A stretch of DNA of 21,416 nucleotides from Haplomitrium mnioides. Its lineage: Eukaryota; Marchantiophyta; Haplomitriopsida; Calobryales. The stretch is from the NCBI GenBank assembly GCA_049999725.1, contig JBNGIS010017964.1, positions 1-21,416 on the forward strand. The letters run 5' to 3'. The stretch's first letter is position 1. The number at the start of each line of letters is the position of its first letter. The position numbers and the translations under genes are program-made. Positions 18,422 to 21,416 of the stretch are shown here, piece after piece. Under the pieces are notes generated by a model. The model did no database searches and had not been told where the DNA came from. It worked only from the letters and a program-made list of their open reading frames with translations.

Positions 18422-20362
18422 TGTCACTCCCCGGTTCCAGTCCTTAACCGTTTCAAGTGCTGCTTTGCAGGCAATGGAGGACAAATTCAGGGCTTTCAGG
18501 TTCTTTTCTGAGATAGCCCCTTGCCAGTTAACACTTTGAGGCCTTAAGGATTCTCCCTTTCCATCCAAGCCTTTAGCACACCATTCACTCTCTTTTGGTT
18601 GCACTCAAGTCAGTCATTCATACAACCCCGAGATCCACATTCATAACCCCCAGCTGTTCTTTGCGCAATTCCTTCACTTTATTCCAAGGGCCCAATGACT
18701 CAGACCCTACCACCTTATTTGTGCTTTGGGGCAAAAATGTGCTTGTGACCTGCATCAATGAACAATACAAGAGGACTGGACTCCCCCTCTCAGGGTTGTC
18801 AAAGAACTGGTACAGTTAATCCTAACTATCCTAAGATGTACTAATTCCTAACTATGCAACAGGATCAAAAACAGAGAGCATTTACCCCCAGGATATCATA
18901 ACTGTGTCAAGGGTTTGGACTCCCCTTCCAATGCTGTCACATGGTCTACTCAACTATCTTGATGCAGTCTAATCTAAAATGTCTCTTGAATACAATTGCA
19001 GAAAGTGAATCTAGCTATACACATATGCACAAAACACTCCCAACTATGTACTGCATTAGAAATAGAGTCCTTGAAGGCCCTCTGGATTGAGTTCACCAAC
19101 TGATACTTCCCTTCTGAATCAGTGGCTGCCTTCCAGCCTTCCAACTAACTTCCACTTACACACCCCTCTCTCTAGATAGTTTTTCAACTTCCTTCTCGAG
19201 AAGCCCTGAATTTACTTCCTCATGCTAGGAAGAGGATTTCTTTCACCTCCACCTCTAGGAGACAGTCTTCCGGATTGTAGGTAGCCCACTCCACCCTGAG
19301 CCTCGACAGGTCTTACTCCGCAGTGCGCGGGCACTAACGCAGCCCCCCTTCTCAGTTCCACTTGACGAGTTACACCAAAGTGTACTCCAAACACTTTGGG
19401 TTGATGCTCTTGCACGTGGAATGCAAAGACGACCCCAAGCTCATCACTTGACGGCCTCTCTCGAATTCTCAGCAAGCAAGAATCCCTTCTAGTTCACATA
19501 TCAGTCCACCTCCGCTTCTGGTCCACTCACGGGGACAAGTTCACCTGGATCGCCCGAGCCTCTAGAGCTCCTCACTCAGCGATTCTTGGCGCCCCTCCAG
19601 TCCACCTCCGAGGCCCTGCTTGCCTCCAGAGCTAGTTCACTCACTTCATGCAGCTTCTCACTAAATTCTTCCTCCTACCTTACCTCGTTGCGAATTCCTT
19701 GTCTTGAGGTCGTTGTTGCGTCCTTAGATCACTCGTGCATCAACCTCAACAAATTCGGAGGCCCTCGATGTATACCTCCCGAGCGCGTGCTGATCCTCCA
19801 AGCCCTTCCTGTTGAAAGTCGTTAATCCCGTTGGGTTCGGGATGGGAGGTGACAACGCGTGGCCCGTGAGGTCGTTAATCCCGTTGCAAAGGGAAAGGAG
19901 GTCACGCTGCGTGTCCTGTCAGTTGATCGAGAAGCGCCAAGTACAACGGTCACTCTACAAGGCGTCCAAAGAATCTTGCGGGCTAAGATTCCTACTGAAC
20001 CAAGTCCGAAGGGTTCTTCGAAACAGAGTTCCGAAGAGCCCCGCGGACCCTAGTCCACGAAATCTTTGCAGATTTGCCCGAATATTCCACGAGACTCCTC
20101 CGAGCGCCACATCATCCGAAGAGCGCCGTCTAACGCCGCCTTGCAAAGGGGTAGGCGAACCGCCGCGCTGACCCATTCTTCGAAGTTGACATGCTTGTGG
20201 CTCAAGACCTGACAGGCTCCCACTTGCTGCCGCGTGTCCTTTGACTTACCCAAGGCTTCTGAGGTCGCCACGTCATCTGAAGAGCGCCATGCGACGCCGC
20301 CCCGCAAAGGGGTAGGCAGACCGTCAGTTTGACCTTCTTTCGAAGTTGGCCCGCTGACCTTA
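18422..20362 (-). repeat. C 5' LTR, long form, interrupted by D
   Basis: It is the inverted counterpart of 9734-11519, with matching blocks throughout: LTR end, GACCTGTCGAGGCTC, GTGAAAGAAATCCTCTTCC, the AACGGGATTAA pair and the duplicated GC-rich module. It supplies the sequence hidden by the N gap in A. At 20362 it is cut by the LTR of D; the remaining U3 (including any minisatellite) should lie beyond D, outside the window. The TATA box equivalent at about 19771 reads TATACATC. Confidence 0.8.
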
Positions 20363-20493
20363 TGTAACACTACACACCCACATTACACACACAAGTTAGC
20401 ACAAGTACAACACATACAAATTAGCATAAGAGAAGCGCACAAGAACCTCAAGAACCTACAAGGTAAGAGATGCCAAATAAGGCACTCTCCCTT

Positions 20494-20502
20494 CTTTATA
20501 TA
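20494..20502 (-). promoter_or_regulatory. TATA box of the D LTR
   Basis: The minus strand reads TATATAAAG, a near-perfect plant TATA box. Transcription would start around 20465 and run leftwards, making U3 about 460 bp and R-U5 about 100 bp. Confidence 0.65.
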
Positions 20503-20630
20503 CTTGAGAGAAAGCACTTTGCTTACATAGGTGGAGGAACCCCATTGGTTCCTTTTCTATCCTCTTCTAATTGGACCCCTCTTTTCTCTCTCACTCTAAT
20601 TCAACCACCCTTTACTTTTGTTCTCCTTCT

Positions 20631-20819
20631 GCCACGTGTCTTTATCCTTATAACCTTCCATCTCTTTAGTTCTCCTTCTGCCACGTGTCCTTATCTTTAG
20701 AACCTTCTCTTTACTTTAATTCTCCGCTTGCCACGTGTCCTCATCCTCTTCTAAAGTAGTCTATCTAGACTCCCTCTTTCACTTTAATTCGTTGACTTTC
20801 TCTCCTTGTACCATGTGTC
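20631..20819 (-). promoter_or_regulatory. G-box/ABRE array in the D LTR U3
   Basis: GCCACGTGTC (minus strand GACACGTGGC) occurs at 20631, 20680 and 20730 inside a tandem unit of 49-50 bp with TTCTCCTTCTG-like flanks. A decayed fourth copy, ACCATGTGTC, lies at 20810. CACGTG is the plant G-box and ACGTGTC is the ABRE core bound by bZIP factors. The array lies 130-320 bp upstream of the TATA box. Confidence 0.7.
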
Positions 20820-20930
20820 CATCTCTCTATAATGGCATTGGCTTTTTGCTACTCTAACTTAGTAATAGCTTTCTAGACATAGTTGACATTATTTTTAACT
20901 ATAGCTTACTAAAGTTAGTGACCGTTACAA

Positions 20931-20944
20931 TCCTCCCCCCTTTT
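20931..20944 (-). other. Polypurine tract of D
   Basis: The minus strand reads AAAAGGGGGGAGGA just before the LTR. It overlaps the pol stop codon (TAA, 20943-20945). Confidence 0.85.
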
Positions 20945-21416
20945 AAGAGGCAACGTCCTCGTTGCGAGTAAGAGAGTTCTCAAAAGAGTGAACAAGTGCA
21001 GATGCATTGGCCAAATTCTCCAATGGCTCCCAAGTAGCTTCATAAAGAGGGTAGCCTTTCCAACGAACCAAGTACTCCACAATCGCACCATGGCCTCAAC
21101 GACGTGTGCGTTTCTTCAAGAGTTGTTCCACCTCAAATTCCTCATGACCATCAATAAGCTCATGTGGTGGAGAGGGTTCTTGGTTACAAGTGAAGGTGGT
21201 AGAACGAGGGACAAAAGCACGTAATAAAGAGACATGAAAGACTAGATGAATCTTCATGTGAGGAGGTAAAACAAGTTGATAGGCCACTTCACCAATACGA
21301 GCAGAAATAGCAAATGGTCCAATAAAGCGAGCAGATAGCTTACGAGAGCGAAGCAAAGGAAGATTGGATGTAGAGAGCCATACTTGGTCATCTATAGCAA
21401 AGGTTACTTCACGACG
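20943..21416 (-). pseudogene. D pol, C-terminal part: integrase end and chromodomain
   Basis: The fragment enters from the right edge and is open to a single TGA at 21096-21098, then continues in the same frame to TAA at 20943-20945. Upstream of the TGA it shows the integrase C-terminal module (DQVWLSTSNL, FIGPFAISARIGEVAYQL, HLVFHVSLL). After it comes the chromodomain (EYLVRWKGYPLYEATWEP), with the aromatic and acidic residues typical of the fold. In chromoviruses this domain helps direct integration to heterochromatin. The stop sits in an Arg-rich stretch, so CGA to TGA is likely. Other damage may lie outside the window. Confidence 0.88.

Larger units (their letters stand above)
16060..20362 (-). 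mobile_element. C: gag-only (non-autonomous) LTR retrotransposon
   Basis: From right to left it has a long 5' LTR (18422-20362, cut by D), primer-binding site, gag (18312-16969), a short non-coding stretch, polypurine tract and 3' LTR (16597-16060). There is no protease, RT, RNase H or integrase between gag and the polypurine tract. This matches the plan of non-autonomous TR-GAG-like elements that borrow enzymes. It sits inside A's gag; the left boundary TGTCAC abuts GGCAT, a candidate 5-bp target site. The ends of the two LTRs (about 173 bp compared by eye) differ at about 18 positions, near 10%, so the insertion is old. Confidence 0.75.
20363..20929 (-). repeat. D 3' LTR, 567 bp
   Basis: On the minus strand it starts TGTAAC and ends GTTACA, perfect 6-bp inverted ends of TG...CA type. 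It follows the polypurine tract directly. The left end coincides with the point where C's LTR stops matching A's. Confidence 0.88.
20363..21416 (-). mobile_element. D: 3' end of a chromodomain Gypsy element (chromovirus)
   Basis: It contains the end of pol with a chromodomain, a polypurine tract and a complete 3' LTR. It is inserted in C's 5' LTR and continues past the right edge. CCTTA (20358-20362) is the candidate target site. It is the youngest visible insertion by nesting order. Confidence 0.85.

Overview
The window reads as nuclear DNA of a land plant, from a gene-poor, retrotransposon-rich region. The evidence is several decayed Ty3/Gypsy LTR retrotransposons of plant type (one non-chromodomain gag-pol, one chromodomain pol end), plant-style TATA boxes and G-boxes inside LTRs, and nested insertions. 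I found no host gene, tRNA, rRNA, CRISPR array or bacterial-style operon. Most in-frame stops are TAG or TGA, often where CAG, CGA or TGG is expected, which fits deamination of methylated cytosine in silenced DNA. I cannot name the species.

Layout. 1-2274: pyrimidine-rich LTR-like DNA that reads better on the minus strand; it has duplicated modules and a TCGAACTTTC cluster. 2275-7341: internal part of element E1, a 5'-truncated Gypsy copy with gag (three CCHC knuckles), protease, RT, RNase H and integrase, ending at a polypurine tract. 7342-11519: a very long LTR (about 4.2 kb, TGTCA...TGACA ends) with a 49-bp minisatellite, a TATA box and a 100-N assembly gap. It is followed at once by a primer-binding site and the start of a different gag (element A). 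The LTR is therefore shared head-to-tail by the pol-bearing E1 and the gag-only family A. 11883-16003: insertion B, about 4.1 kb, splits A's gag and is flanked by AGAGGT. It carries one broken ORF with a possible plant-transposon-protein-like domain and a long coiled coil, and no visible LTRs or TIRs. 16010-16059: A's gag resumes for about 50 bp. 16060-20362: element C, minus strand, a gag-only (non-autonomous) relative of A, inserted in A's gag. Its 3' LTR has shrunk to 538 bp while its 5' LTR is the long form. 20363-21416: element D, minus strand, the 3' end of a chromovirus (integrase C-terminus, chromodomain, PPT, complete 567-bp LTR), inserted in C's 5' LTR and running out of the window.

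Inferred order: A is the host; B and C inserted into A's gag; D inserted into C. E1 and A share an LTR. The pairing suggests that A/C depended on E1-like elements for enzymes. This is inference from shared LTR ends, similar PPTs and related gag sequence.
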